Positions 1 through 7,868 of a stretch of 64,000 bases of DNA are shown here, one piece after another. The translations under genes were made by a program, and so were the position numbers. Source of the stretch: an uncultured Lachnospiraceae bacterium (GTDB lineage Bacteria; Bacillota; Clostridia; Lachnospirales; Lachnospiraceae); assembly GCA_934293375.1 (NCBI GenBank), contig CAKQYS010000003.1, forward strand, positions 1 to 64,000, read 5' to 3'. Under the pieces are notes generated by a model. It ran no database searches, was not told where the DNA came from, and was given only the letters and a program-made list of their open reading frames with translations. The stretch's first letter is position 1. Every line of letters begins with the position of its first letter.

Positions 1-71
1 ATAATAATGATTCGTAAATTTTTCAAAAAACTGACTGATAACTAAAAATTATCCATCGAAATATAAGAGAA

Positions 72-992
72 CTATATTTTGAAATTCTGTCGAGGATGTT
101 TTGCAGCAAGTATATCTCGTTGTTTTGAAAGCGCAACATGCGTATAGATTTCAGTTACGGTGATGGAGCTATGTCCAAGCATCTCTTGAATGTATCTAAT
201 ATCCACATCTGCTTCAAGCAGGCTTGTAGCAAATGTGTGGCGAAACATATGTGGAGTTATATGTAAGTCAATAGACGCTAGAGAACAGTATTTCTTAATC
301 ATGCGTCTGATAGCTTGATCTGAAATAGAGGTGGCATTAGGATTAACAAAAAAATATCCGCATTTATTTATTTCGGACATATATTCTGCTACATACTTTT
401 TAAGTATTTTTATGACATCACTATTTCCAATCTGTATCATTCGTTCTTTTGAACCTTTTCCATATATGCGAACTGTTGCATCGTGAAGGTCAACATCGGA
501 GCTTTTTAAATTACATAGTTCAGAAATTCTCATACCGGTAGAAAATAATGTTTCACATATAGCAACATCAAGAAGAGTGTGCTTTTTCTGATAGGTGGTA
601 TGGGCAAAAGAATATTCCTTGTATATGGTTGCAAGTAATTTTTCCATTATGTAAAGCGGGATTGTTTTAGGTAGCGTTATTGGTTCACGAAAGCTTGTTT
701 TAATTTTATTGAAAGGGTTTTGATCAATATAATCTTTATATTCGAGAAAGTGATAAAATGCTTTTATTGAAGCAAGTTTTCTTTTCGCTGTTTTGGGTTT
801 GAAATTCTGATGCAGGTGTCCAATATATTTTTCTATATCGGTTATGGATATAGTATGTATGTCAGGGTTGTTGAAAAAAGACGCAAATTGACTTAAATCG
901 GTGCGATATGCTTTTAGTGTTTTATGATCAAGTCTTTTTTGCGTTTTGCAGTATTCCAGATAGTTTTCAGTTATAGCAAATAAAGTATTCAT
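72..992 (-). CDS. Tyrosine recombinase / phage-type integrase
   Basis: A 306-residue site-specific recombinase of the XerC/D-lambda integrase family. It has an N-terminal SAM-like core-binding domain (about residues 5-85) and a C-terminal catalytic domain. The full catalytic set is visible: R155 in TGMRISEL, K182, H248 and R251 in HMFRH, H274 in LGHSS and Y283 as nucleophile. The ATG at 992 is chosen because AAAGGAGATG lies just upstream; a longer open frame reaches 1112 without a comparable site. It is the only clearly intact mobility gene in the AT-rich 1-5.9 kb segment and probably drove insertion of that element. The attachment site was not found. XerC/D-like housekeeping use is less likely given the phage-derived neighbours. 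Confidence 0.9.
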   Translation of the reverse strand: MNTLFAITENYLEYCKTQKRLDHKTLKAYRTDLSQFASFFNNPDIHTISITDIEKYIGHLHQNFKPKTAKRKLASIKAFYHFLEYKDYIDQNPFNKIKTSFREPITLPKTIPLYIMEKLLATIYKEYSFAHTTYQKKHTLLDVAICETLFSTGMRISELCNLKSSDVDLHDATVRIYGKGSKERMIQIGNSDVIKILKKYVAEYMSEINKCGYFFVNPNATSISDQAIRRMIKKYCSLASIDLHITPHMFRHTFATSLLEADVDIRYIQEMLGHSSITVTEIYTHVALSKQRDILAAKHPRQNFKI

Positions 993-1464
993 TTGTGAGC
1001 ATCTCCTTTTTTGAAATATTGTGTTTATATGGATGTACATTCGTTTGATTTTACAAATAATCCTAACGAAAACAGGGTTGATTATAATATAATAAAATAA
1101 GATGTGCAGCATCTGTAGGTAGGATGATTTTATAGTTGAAAATTGAGAGAATTACTTTATGTGGAGACAAGTATGTAGAATGTCCTAGATATAATGCTCA
1201 CGGCAAAGGATATAGAAATTGACGGACAGATGGTTGCATTCTATGTTCGAGAATATAGCATTCGCATGGTGATCCGGGTATTCCTGATACGCCGGAGCGA
1301 TGATTAAAAGTATGCCGAGCTTGCGACACAGGAAGATTTGGATCGATTCTGATTTTACTATGTTAGAATTATTTGCACTATATAAAATTGATGTAACAAT
1401 GATTTGCTCGACAGGTAATTTGTCAGGGTGATATAGTTGTTACATCAATTAACGGAGGTGTACT
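993..1464. other. Intergenic region with eroded coding remnant
   Basis: No intact gene is seen between the recombinase and the next regulator. A 37-codon open frame at 1194-1307 with no ribosome site contains KDIEIDGQMVAFYVREYSIR. In a shifted frame the text continues as GDPGIPDTPE and then KYAELATQEDLDRF, which looks like one eroded gene broken by frameshifts. The family is not recognised. The right end carries the inverted repeat listed separately. Confidence 0.4.
1387..1449. promoter_or_regulatory. 13-bp perfect inverted repeat upstream of XRE gene
   Basis: ATTGATGTAACAA at 1387-1399 is exactly mirrored by TTGTTACATCAAT at 1437-1449, with 37 bases between. The right arm ends 4 bases before the GGAGGTG ribosome site of the gene at 1465. 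It could be a pair of operator half-sites for that regulator or an RNA stem in its leader. Confidence 0.55.
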
Positions 1465-2220
1465 ATGGTTCAAGGAGATATCAGATTTGGAAGAAATTTA
1501 AACATATTAAGAAGCAGGAACAATATGTCCCAGCAGGAACTGGCAGATAAGATTCATGTAACAAGACAGACGATCTCTATATGGGAACGGGGAGAAGGCA
1601 AACCGGATATATATTATGCAAAAGATATTTGCCAGATATTTGATGTTAGTATGGATGAGCTGGTATGTGGTAATGTTATGATGCCTGAGCAGCCAGTAAT
1701 CAATGAGAAGGAATATTATTTTGAATCCGATGAAACGGATCATATAAAAAACATAAAAACGATGGGATTTTATACGATTATTGATGATGATATAAACTGG
1801 TTTTTCCCGGTAGCATATATTGATTTTGCGAAGATAATGGTAATATCACTGGCTCTGAAAAAACAAAACTATGACATTAAGGAAATTTATGAGAATGGGT
1901 TCAGCGTATACATTGATTCGGATGAAAAAGCACTGAAATTTTCAAATTTATTATACGACATAATTGATAGTTTCATACACCATGATGATGAATACATTGA
2001 AGAAAAAGTAAAGTTTTTTTCTGAGGATATTTCGGATGTCAAATGCAGAATTATAGATAATGTTATGCAGGAAATATGGGGAAAGCCTGTTAGTGAATAT
2101 AAATATTACTGGGTGGATATAAATGAGAACCCAAGAGGATATGCTGATACAAAAGAAATGTGTGAAATACAGGCAAGAGAACAAGGGTGTGTTTCCTATG
2201 AGATATTACCAATAGTATAA
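1465..2220 (+). CDS. XRE-family transcriptional regulator with unknown C-terminal domain
   Basis: A 251-residue protein with an N-terminal Cro/C1-type helix-turn-helix (about residues 10-68: NMSQQELADKIHVTRQTISI, then a WERG turn and a VSMDELV end). The acidic C-terminal 170 residues are not recognised; they are rich in aromatic and Asp/Glu residues and have no membrane segment. The start follows GGAGGTG at 1454-1460. The inverted repeat just upstream suggests autoregulation. It stands alone, ending in the terminator at 2236-2262, and its base composition is AT-rich like the rest of the element. Confidence 0.8.
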   Translation: MVQGDIRFGRNLNILRSRNNMSQQELADKIHVTRQTISIWERGEGKPDIYYAKDICQIFDVSMDELVCGNVMMPEQPVINEKEYYFESDETDHIKNIKTMGFYTIIDDDINWFFPVAYIDFAKIMVISLALKKQNYDIKEIYENGFSVYIDSDEKALKFSNLLYDIIDSFIHHDDEYIEEKVKFFSEDISDVKCRIIDNVMQEIWGKPVSEYKYYWVDINENPRGYADTKEMCEIQAREQGCVSYEILPIV

Positions 2221-2235
2221 GTTATTGATTTTACG

Positions 2236-2262
2236 AGCATCAACTTCGGTTGGTGCTTTTTT
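2236..2262 (+). terminator. Rho-independent terminator
   Basis: A 9-bp stem (AGCATCAAC/GTTGGTGCT, one G-U pair) with a TTCG tetraloop is followed by a T run. It ends the transcript of the XRE gene at 1465. Confidence 0.85.
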
Positions 2263-2529
2263 GCACTCATTTTTAGAAGGAAGTCAGAATTCATGGCAAG
2301 CCGTTTTCAGGGAATTATTGTAGGAATCGGTGGGGAAACCAATGGAGAGATATCACAGGAACAGTACGATGCCCTCCAAAAGAAAATCGTGGAAACTGAG
2401 CAAGACTGAAACAATGCAGTGACAATTCACAATTACAATCAGCTTCATAATAAAAGATATTATGCCGATACATATTAGAGAAACAGGCAAACGGACTTGC
2501 AATGTGGACAGTGACAAGGAGGTTACAAG
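2263..2529. other. Intergenic segment holding a phage remnant
   Basis: Between the terminator and the next gene the only recognisable coding text is the 38-codon tape-measure-like scrap at 2293-2409. The rest, apart from the ribosome site AAGGAGG before 2530, shows no signal. Confidence 0.5.
2293..2409 (+). pseudogene. Remnant of phage tail tape-measure protein
   Basis: A 38-codon reading frame starts MASRFQGIIVGIGGETN and continues GEISQEQYDALQKKIVETEQ before a stop. The first half resembles the start of phage tail tape-measure proteins (typically GRIKGITVEIGGDTTKL). The second resembles a motif normally about 100 residues further in (ISQEQYDALQREIVETEQ). The two are joined in frame, so an internal deletion plus loss of the long C-terminus is inferred. 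No good ribosome site is present. It is evidence that this segment derives from a prophage. Confidence 0.6.
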
Positions 2530-3222
2530 ATGTCAAGAATTACAGATTATGCATTTTTATTCCAGAAATCATATGGAAAAACCATGGGAAATCCAATAGG
2601 CAGTTTTCAACTTTCAAAGCTCAATAGCAGTGCAGTACAATCCCAGTTGAGAGCGGCAGGCATTAACACAAACAGTAAACAATACAAAACGGTTATCAGT
2701 AAGATGATGAAAGCTGGGAATGGAATGATGTACACGAATCCATTAGCCATAAAGAATCTTATGAAGAACTATGACAAAGATGGAGATTATATTTCTCCGG
2801 TAACGGGTCTAGCAGGTATGGACGCGACGGATATTCCGATTTCTAAGAGACATGTGATTATTAATATTCCTGAAAAAAGCAGGCAGGAAATGTTCGATAA
2901 TGCAAAACGCGAGTTCCTGGAAGAAAATGGAATCGCAAACGGAGATACGACCAAGCGATCAGATGTGTTTTATCATTATCAAAAGAGCGCAAAAAAGCAA
3001 GATCGATTAAAGGGAACCTGGACGTTAGAACAATATGAGAGACAATATAATAAAGCTTTTTATGATGCAGCAAAGGCTGCGGATCCGACATGGAAACCGG
3101 GAAAAAAGATCAAAACGGGTGCGTTGGATGGAATCACAAGAGAAGAAATTGATCAATCATTGACTGTAACGATGGGACAGTATGGAGAAACATTCAAGCG
3201 AGGCTTTGATATGGAATTATAA
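2530..3222 (+). CDS. Conserved-looking hypothetical protein
   Basis: A 230-residue soluble protein with a good ribosome site (AAGGAGG, 2517-2523). It opens MSRITDYAFLFQKSYG, a start I associate with uncharacterised Lachnospiraceae proteins, then has a Ser/Asn-rich stretch with LNSSAVQSQLRAAGINTNS. An EF-hand-like acidic run YDKDGDY (residues 81-87) lacks the final Glu of a true EF-hand loop, so calcium binding is only a possibility. There is no signal peptide and no membrane segment. It may be cotranscribed with the next gene, 41 bases downstream. Function unknown. Confidence 0.6.
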   Translation: MSRITDYAFLFQKSYGKTMGNPIGSFQLSKLNSSAVQSQLRAAGINTNSKQYKTVISKMMKAGNGMMYTNPLAIKNLMKNYDKDGDYISPVTGLAGMDATDIPISKRHVIINIPEKSRQEMFDNAKREFLEENGIANGDTTKRSDVFYHYQKSAKKQDRLKGTWTLEQYERQYNKAFYDAAKAADPTWKPGKKIKTGALDGITREEIDQSLTVTMGQYGETFKRGFDMEL

Positions 3223-3263
3223 AATGTAAATGATATATTGGGAGTTTTAGGAGTTGAGAGTAT

Positions 3264-4538
3264 ATGGAGGAGGCAAAGAAAAATTATATTGAATTTCTTC
3301 CGACAGCAGAACGCAGACAAATAGCAGAACGATTAAAGAAATATGCAGAGTATTTTCAAACCGAGATTTTCAAACATGAGAAGCGGGGAATGAAAGACCG
3401 ATTATATGAAGCTTTTTTTGAAGGTAAGGATGAAAAGAACGGAAGAATCCAAGCCCAAAATGAGAGGATACTAAAATATTATGAATTGCTTAGTTCTGTA
3501 TCCCAATTAGCATCCGAAAATGCCAGCCAAATGCGTGGAAAAGAAGAGGACAAGCGTTCAGTAGAATATGTTATTTCATCGCTATCCGGAGCAGCATCCA
3601 TGAATACAACTCTGGCCGCCTTTGGAGATGCAGGTTTATTTGCAGGATTGACAGGTTTATCCGGGGTAACATCACTTTCTGATAAAGAACAAGTCATAAT
3701 ATACAAAAAGGCATTTGAAACTGCAATGAATCTTTTGATGCAAAGTAACATTTCAGAAGAGAGAATTAAAAATGCTTTGTCCGGTACTATGTGCAAAATT
3801 CAGGAAATCAAGAATAAATATGCAAATGTTACAGATCCGGAAGAAATGGCAAAGCGCATTCAGGATGAGTGTGTTGTAGAAGTGACTTCAGGCGTACAAG
3901 GTACCTCGGATTATAATAAATTTGAAAAGTATATTGCAGATACAATTGGTTCAGAAGCGTGGAGAAAGATGACGCAGAATGCTCAGATTTTTCTGATTAC
4001 AGGAGAGCTATTATATGATCAATGGAAAGTATATGGCGATGATAATATTGATTTTGCTCCCATTTGTATGTCTGTGTCGAAAGCCCTTGAGGTGGAAGTC
4101 ACAAGAAGATATTTCATTGGTTATCTGAATTATTTAAACCGTAATTCGATAGAACTCCCTGCAGATATGCTTATAAAGGAAAATGGTGCGTATCGGGAAA
4201 AACGAGAAGATGAATTCATGCTAGGAAATATTACTGGTGTCACAGGTTATGTAGCGTACTTAGATACTAACACTGTCAAGTTGGTTGGGCGGCTTACAGA
4301 TGAAAATCAGAAGTTTTTGAAATATGCCAAAGCGGATTTGTTTTGTGGATTATCAGAGTCGAGATGTGTTGAGACAATTAAAAAGCATACACTAAATATA
4401 AAAAAGGTATGTGTAAATTACCGCAATCCATCAGCTCATAAGCAGAAAATATCAAAAGTATCAGCAAGAGAGTGCTTGGATTTTATGATTGATGTAAAGA
4501 AGGTTATGGGTGAAATGCTCGATGATTGTAATTGGTAA
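3264..4538 (+). CDS. Hypothetical protein with C-terminal HEPN-like Rx4H motif
   Basis: A 424-residue protein of unrecognised family. Residues 1-80 are charged and helical, probably coiled coil. Residues about 105-145 are Gly/Ala/Ser-rich and mildly hydrophobic (SLSGAASMNTTLAAFGDAG). The C-terminus carries YRNPSAHK, giving R387-N-P-S-A-H392 inside predicted helices, which matches the Rx4-6H signature of HEPN ribonuclease and antiphage effector domains. HEPN folds cannot be proven from this short motif. Its place in a decayed mobile element fits a defence or abortive-infection role, but that is inference. Start: ATG at 3264; a purine-rich GGAGTTTTAGGAG lies 8-20 bases upstream. Confidence 0.6.
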   Translation: MEEAKKNYIEFLPTAERRQIAERLKKYAEYFQTEIFKHEKRGMKDRLYEAFFEGKDEKNGRIQAQNERILKYYELLSSVSQLASENASQMRGKEEDKRSVEYVISSLSGAASMNTTLAAFGDAGLFAGLTGLSGVTSLSDKEQVIIYKKAFETAMNLLMQSNISEERIKNALSGTMCKIQEIKNKYANVTDPEEMAKRIQDECVVEVTSGVQGTSDYNKFEKYIADTIGSEAWRKMTQNAQIFLITGELLYDQWKVYGDDNIDFAPICMSVSKALEVEVTRRYFIGYLNYLNRNSIELPADMLIKENGAYREKREDEFMLGNITGVTGYVAYLDTNTVKLVGRLTDENQKFLKYAKADLFCGLSESRCVETIKKHTLNIKKVCVNYRNPSAHKQKISKVSARECLDFMIDVKKVMGEMLDDCNW

Positions 4539-4545
4539 CTTCAGT

Positions 4546-4659
4546 ATGGCAGAGCTAAAGGAGAAAGGTCGGGAGCATGAACATATTTGGGGCAAATGTA
4601 AGCGTATGCCTATGTATGCGATAGAGAAAAATCCAGACTGGCCATCCATTATAAGGTAG
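4546..4659 (+). other. Short open frame, probable gene fragment
   Basis: A 37-codon frame (MAELKEKGREHEHIWGK...) overlaps nothing on either strand but has no ribosome site. It may be the tail of a phage gene. The family is not recognised. Confidence 0.25.
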
Positions 4660-4667
4660 TTCCGCTA

Positions 4668-4901
4668 TTGAAATCATTTCAGGAAATTATTAGTCCGACA
4701 ATTGTTACATATACAGGTAAACTGTTTAAGATTTACTCTATGTTTGAGCACATTTCAGAACAGGGGAGCCCTTATGAAGGTGTATTAAAAGAGGCATCAG
4801 AGGATTTTGATAATCTGAATCAGGCGCTCAGAAGTCTGGCGGCATCAATAGAGGATCACATTAATCAACTGACACAGGGTAAAAAACCAGAAGAATATTA
4901 G
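4668..4901 (+). CDS. Small hypothetical protein (TTG start)
   Basis: A 77-residue acidic, helical protein with no recognised domain. The first in-frame start is TTG at 4668, 9 bases after a weak ATAAGG. It ends 3 bases before the XRE-PBECR gene, so the two are probably cotranslated. The helical LKEASEDFDNLNQALRSL segment suggests a coiled-coil helper. It could be the antitoxin-like partner of the next gene, or simply the end of a truncated phage protein. Confidence 0.4.
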   Translation: MKSFQEIISPTIVTYTGKLFKIYSMFEHISEQGSPYEGVLKEASEDFDNLNQALRSLAASIEDHINQLTQGKKPEEY

Positions 4902-4904
4902 ATC

Positions 4905-5807
4905 ATGAATATATATGAAAAGATTTTTAACAGATTGGAAGAACTACATATGTCCCAGATTGAATTGTCACGAAGAACGGGAATTGCAACAAGTACGACC
5001 AGTGATTGGCGAAAGAAACGGATTAATCCACAGGCGGATAAACTGGTGTCTATATGTAAGGCATTGAATATGTCACTTGTGGATTTGCTTTGTGATGAAG
5101 AAGACAGAGAAAATGAAATTTTGACAGTCGATTATGTTGCAGATTCACATAGGATAATGGAACTGATGCATCATTCTTCCGCAGAGGCCAAAAGAAGAAT
5201 TGTATCTTATGCGGAAGCAATTATATTGATCGGATCAATGATGTTGAGCCAATATACTGGCAAGAATGGTAGCAATGATCCATCCCAAAGAAATGTATCT
5301 ATTGTGCAAGATGCTGATGGCAACAGAATCGTGTTAATCAATGATATTATTTTCAAAGGGAAAAGAGCTGTTGAATGGTGCGATGTTGAAAAATATTTGA
5401 GACAATTTGTGGGAGAATTCTATCAGATTGCGGATACAAAAGACTTGATATACATTGGAACAGATTTACCGGATGAATATACCGGATCAAATTATACGAA
5501 GCATATTAAGGGTACCGTAGCAAAGGCGAAGGCCAATGCTGCACAGGCGATTCCGGAGATGATTGAAATTGCAACCTCAAAGGAATATGAAGAAAATAAA
5601 AAGAACAAACACAACAGACATGCTAAAAATGGGTGGTATCGTTACGATACAAGGTTTGCATTGCCCGTTTATGGTGCAAGTGGTGAAGTTGAGAGATATA
5701 ATGTGTTTCATGCAAGATTATTGATTCGGCATGCATCATCTGGAAAGCTGTACTTATATGATATTCTGGAAATAAAAAAAGAAACGAGCAAATCCTGTCA
5801 GGCATAA
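4905..5807 (+). CDS. XRE regulator fused to phage PBECR-like domain
   Basis: A 300-residue protein. Residues 11-62 form a Cro/C1-type HTH (LHMSQIELSRRTGIATSTTS). Residues about 65-125 are a linker. Residues about 135-295 resemble the C-terminal domain of phage MuF/polyvalent proteins classed as PBECR (phage Barnase-EndoU-ColicinE5/D-RelE-like nuclease): YIGTDLPDEYTGS, AKANAAQAIPEMIEIAT, NGWYRYDTRFALPVYG and YLYDILEIKKET. The family call is from memory of the pattern. A DNA-binding head on a nuclease-fold tail suggests a self-regulated toxin or a phage-conflict protein. It stops soon after IKKETS, where relatives often continue, so slight truncation is possible. It is the last gene of the AT-rich segment. 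Confidence 0.65.
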   Translation: MNIYEKIFNRLEELHMSQIELSRRTGIATSTTSDWRKKRINPQADKLVSICKALNMSLVDLLCDEEDRENEILTVDYVADSHRIMELMHHSSAEAKRRIVSYAEAIILIGSMMLSQYTGKNGSNDPSQRNVSIVQDADGNRIVLINDIIFKGKRAVEWCDVEKYLRQFVGEFYQIADTKDLIYIGTDLPDEYTGSNYTKHIKGTVAKAKANAAQAIPEMIEIATSKEYEENKKNKHNRHAKNGWYRYDTRFALPVYGASGEVERYNVFHARLLIRHASSGKLYLYDILEIKKETSKSCQA

Positions 5808-6022
5808 GCCCTACCCGGTGAAAACCCATTTCTCTTATGACTAAATCATACTATGTAAGGTTCTGAATGTCAATGGAAATCTTTGACCGACAGAGATACC
5901 CCTCGCAACCACTTTTAACACAACCGGCATATAAATGTTATATCTGCTTGGTAGATTTCGTCTGCCATCTTTCTTATAATGAGAAAAACGATGTTAAAAA
6001 TAGTTGCAAAGGTGGTATTATT

Positions 6023-7099
6023 ATGAGAAAGACATACATTGATAACATACGCTGGATCACGGTGGTTCTTGTTGTGATCTATCATGTGATTTATATGTTT
6101 AACGGCGTGACGAAATATGGTGTGATCGGACCGTTCCGGCAGAACCAGCCGCAGGATATCTTTCAGTACATCGTATATCCGTGGTTTATGCTGCTCCTGT
6201 TTGTGGTATCGGGCATGACAGCCCGTTATGAACTGGAGAAAAAAGATGTCAAGACATTTCTGAAGGATCGGACAAGAAAGCTTCTGGTGCCATCCACAAT
6301 CGGTTTGCTGGTATTTGGATGGATACTCGGATATTACAATATGCTGATCAGTGGGGCATTTCCACAGATGAAAGCAGTTCCGGGTCCAGTGTTATATGTG
6401 ATCATGTGTGTTTCCGGAACAGGTCCGCTGTGGTATATCCAGATGCTGTGGATCTTCAGTGTGTTGCTGGTCCTTCTTCGCAAAATAGAAAAGGACAGGC
6501 TTTACAGGCTGGGTGCCAAGGCGAATACTGTATTTTTAATTGGGCTCGCAGTTGTCATATTCCTCGCTGCACAGGTTTTGAATACGCCGATGATCGTCGT
6601 CTATCGTTTCGGAATCTATGGGGCAGGCTTCTTAATCGGATATTATATTTGTTCCCACGAGGAAGTGATGCACAGGCTGTCGAAGCGTTGGATGGTCGTT
6701 TTGATGCTGGCGGTCGTATTTTGTGTGATTTTTACGGTGATGTACCGGGGCAAATCATACCCGGATCATGAAGTGTTGGATACCCTGATCTGCAACCTGT
6801 ATGCGTGGTTTGGATGCTTAGGGGTGCTTGGGTTTATGAAGCGGTGGGGAGATTTTGAGAATGCATTTTCCAAATGGATGTGTAAACGCGCCTGGGGATT
6901 GTACATCTTTCATTATTTACCAATCGCCATGTCGGCTTACTATCTGACACAGAATTTTTCCAGTCTGCCGCCGGGAATTATCTATATACTTGTAGCAATA
7001 TCCGGGTTTGCCGGGGCATTTGTGTTGGATGCACTGATCTCCCGGATCCCGGTTATCCGGTGGTGTGTGCTGGGGCTTCAAAACAGAAAGGATACTTAA
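6023..7099 (+). CDS. Acyltransferase 3 family membrane protein
   Basis: A 358-residue integral membrane acyltransferase (acyltransferase_3/OafA-like). About ten hydrophobic segments follow the typical RKTYIDNIRWITVVLVVIYH opening, whose histidine on the first helix is the family's catalytic-type residue. Members O-acetylate or succinylate surface polysaccharides or other acceptors; the substrate cannot be read here. The ATG at 6023 has AAAGGTGG upstream; a longer frame from 5867 has no such site and runs through AT-rich junction DNA. The next gene starts 1 base after its stop, so the pair is an operon. Base composition returns to the chromosomal norm here. Confidence 0.85.
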   Translation: MRKTYIDNIRWITVVLVVIYHVIYMFNGVTKYGVIGPFRQNQPQDIFQYIVYPWFMLLLFVVSGMTARYELEKKDVKTFLKDRTRKLLVPSTIGLLVFGWILGYYNMLISGAFPQMKAVPGPVLYVIMCVSGTGPLWYIQMLWIFSVLLVLLRKIEKDRLYRLGAKANTVFLIGLAVVIFLAAQVLNTPMIVVYRFGIYGAGFLIGYYICSHEEVMHRLSKRWMVVLMLAVVFCVIFTVMYRGKSYPDHEVLDTLICNLYAWFGCLGVLGFMKRWGDFENAFSKWMCKRAWGLYIFHYLPIAMSAYYLTQNFSSLPPGIIYILVAISGFAGAFVLDALISRIPVIRWCVLGLQNRKDT

Positions 7100-7100
7100 A

Positions 7101-7526
7101 ATGGGTTTTGCAGACAATTTGATAACACTTAGAAAATATCATAACTATTCACAGGAAGAGCTGGCGGAGAAGATCGGTGTGTCCAGACAGACGCTGTCCA
7201 AATATGAGACCGGGGAATCGTTGCCGGACATCGAAAAAAGCAAGCTTTTGGCAGATGTTTTCGGCGTATCGTTAGATGATCTGATATCCTTTAATGTGGA
7301 AGACAAGGATAATCTGGGACTTGCGGTTCCGCCAAAGGGCAAGCATGTATTTGGCATGGTAAAGGTTGGTGACAAAGGGCAGATCGTGATCCCGGCAAAG
7401 GCAAGAAAAATATTCGATATCCGGGTAGGTGATAATCTGATTGTGTTGGGCGATGAAGGGCAGGGAATTGCCATCATTAAGGAACAAGGGCTTCTGGATC
7501 TTCTGCATCGTGCCAAGAAGAAGTGA
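7101..7526 (+). CDS. XRE-HTH / SpoVT-AbrB fusion regulator
   Basis: A 141-residue transcription factor. Residues 1-62 are a Cro/C1-type HTH (NYSQEELAEKIGVSRQTLSK, then VSLDDLI). Residues about 88-135 are an AbrB/MazE-type swapped-hairpin domain (KVGDKGQIVIPAKARKIFDI, RVGDNLIVLGDE). Two DNA-binding modules in one chain are known in clostridial regulators. Start ATG 7101, with AAAGGA 9 bases upstream inside the end of the acyltransferase gene. It probably controls its own operon. Confidence 0.85.
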   Translation: MGFADNLITLRKYHNYSQEELAEKIGVSRQTLSKYETGESLPDIEKSKLLADVFGVSLDDLISFNVEDKDNLGLAVPPKGKHVFGMVKVGDKGQIVIPAKARKIFDIRVGDNLIVLGDEGQGIAIIKEQGLLDLLHRAKKK

Positions 7527-7633
7527 GGAGTCTGCAACCCAATAAAGGGTCATGCATGTGCAAACAAAAAATAAATGTATGTGCATGTACAGTCAAACAA
7601 AAGAACAAATGCATGTCAGGCAGCATGCAAAAC

Positions 7634-7663
7634 AAAGCGTCGTAGTGATACGGCGCTTTTTAT
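7634..7663 (+). terminator. Rho-independent terminator
   Basis: An 11-bp stem AAAGCGTCGTA/TACGGCGCTTT with GTGA loop, followed by a T run, ends the acyltransferase-regulator operon. Confidence 0.85.
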
Positions 7664-7788
7664 ATTGCAGGTCGGGCAATCTATAAAATCAACACATTTC
7701 ACATAAAAAGAAGCCTATTTTGATTTCTGTGTTTTTCGTAGAATAGAACCACAATAAGAGGAAAAGGAATGTAAGCCTATTGGCGAGC

Positions 7789-7834
7789 ATATGCACATAG
7801 TCGCAATCGTAATTGAGAGTTTCGCGATTGCCTA
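7789..7834 (+). repeat. Dispersed repeat, one-ended copy
   Basis: This matches the right end of the 32269-32552 element: a 32-base core (7803-7834) with two substitutions, preceded by ATATGCACATAG as in that element. No left end is found nearby, so it is a solo end or an independent small palindromic repeat. Confidence 0.75.
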
Positions 7835-7868
7835 ATGCAAAATATGTTTATGAAAAGGAGAACAGAAA

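Larger units (their letters stand above)
7527..7868. other. Intergenic region: CATG-rich stretch, terminator, dispersed repeat
   Basis: 7550-7630 holds several imperfect repeats of ATGCATGTG..CAAACAAA, possibly binding sites for the AbrB-type regulator upstream. The terminator at 7634-7663 and a dispersed repeat at 7789-7834 follow. No gene is seen. Confidence 0.5.

Noticed and set aside
2770..2812. EF-hand calcium site (YDKDGDY) in the 2530 protein
   Set aside because: The loop lacks the conserved Glu at position 12; kept only as a remark.
5867..6022. N-terminal extension of the acyltransferase
   Set aside because: It lies in AT-rich junction DNA with no ribosome site; ATG 6023 has one and gives the usual family start.
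6319..6771. 150-codon frame inside the acyltransferase gene
   Set aside because: It overlaps a clear membrane-protein gene in another frame and resembles nothing.
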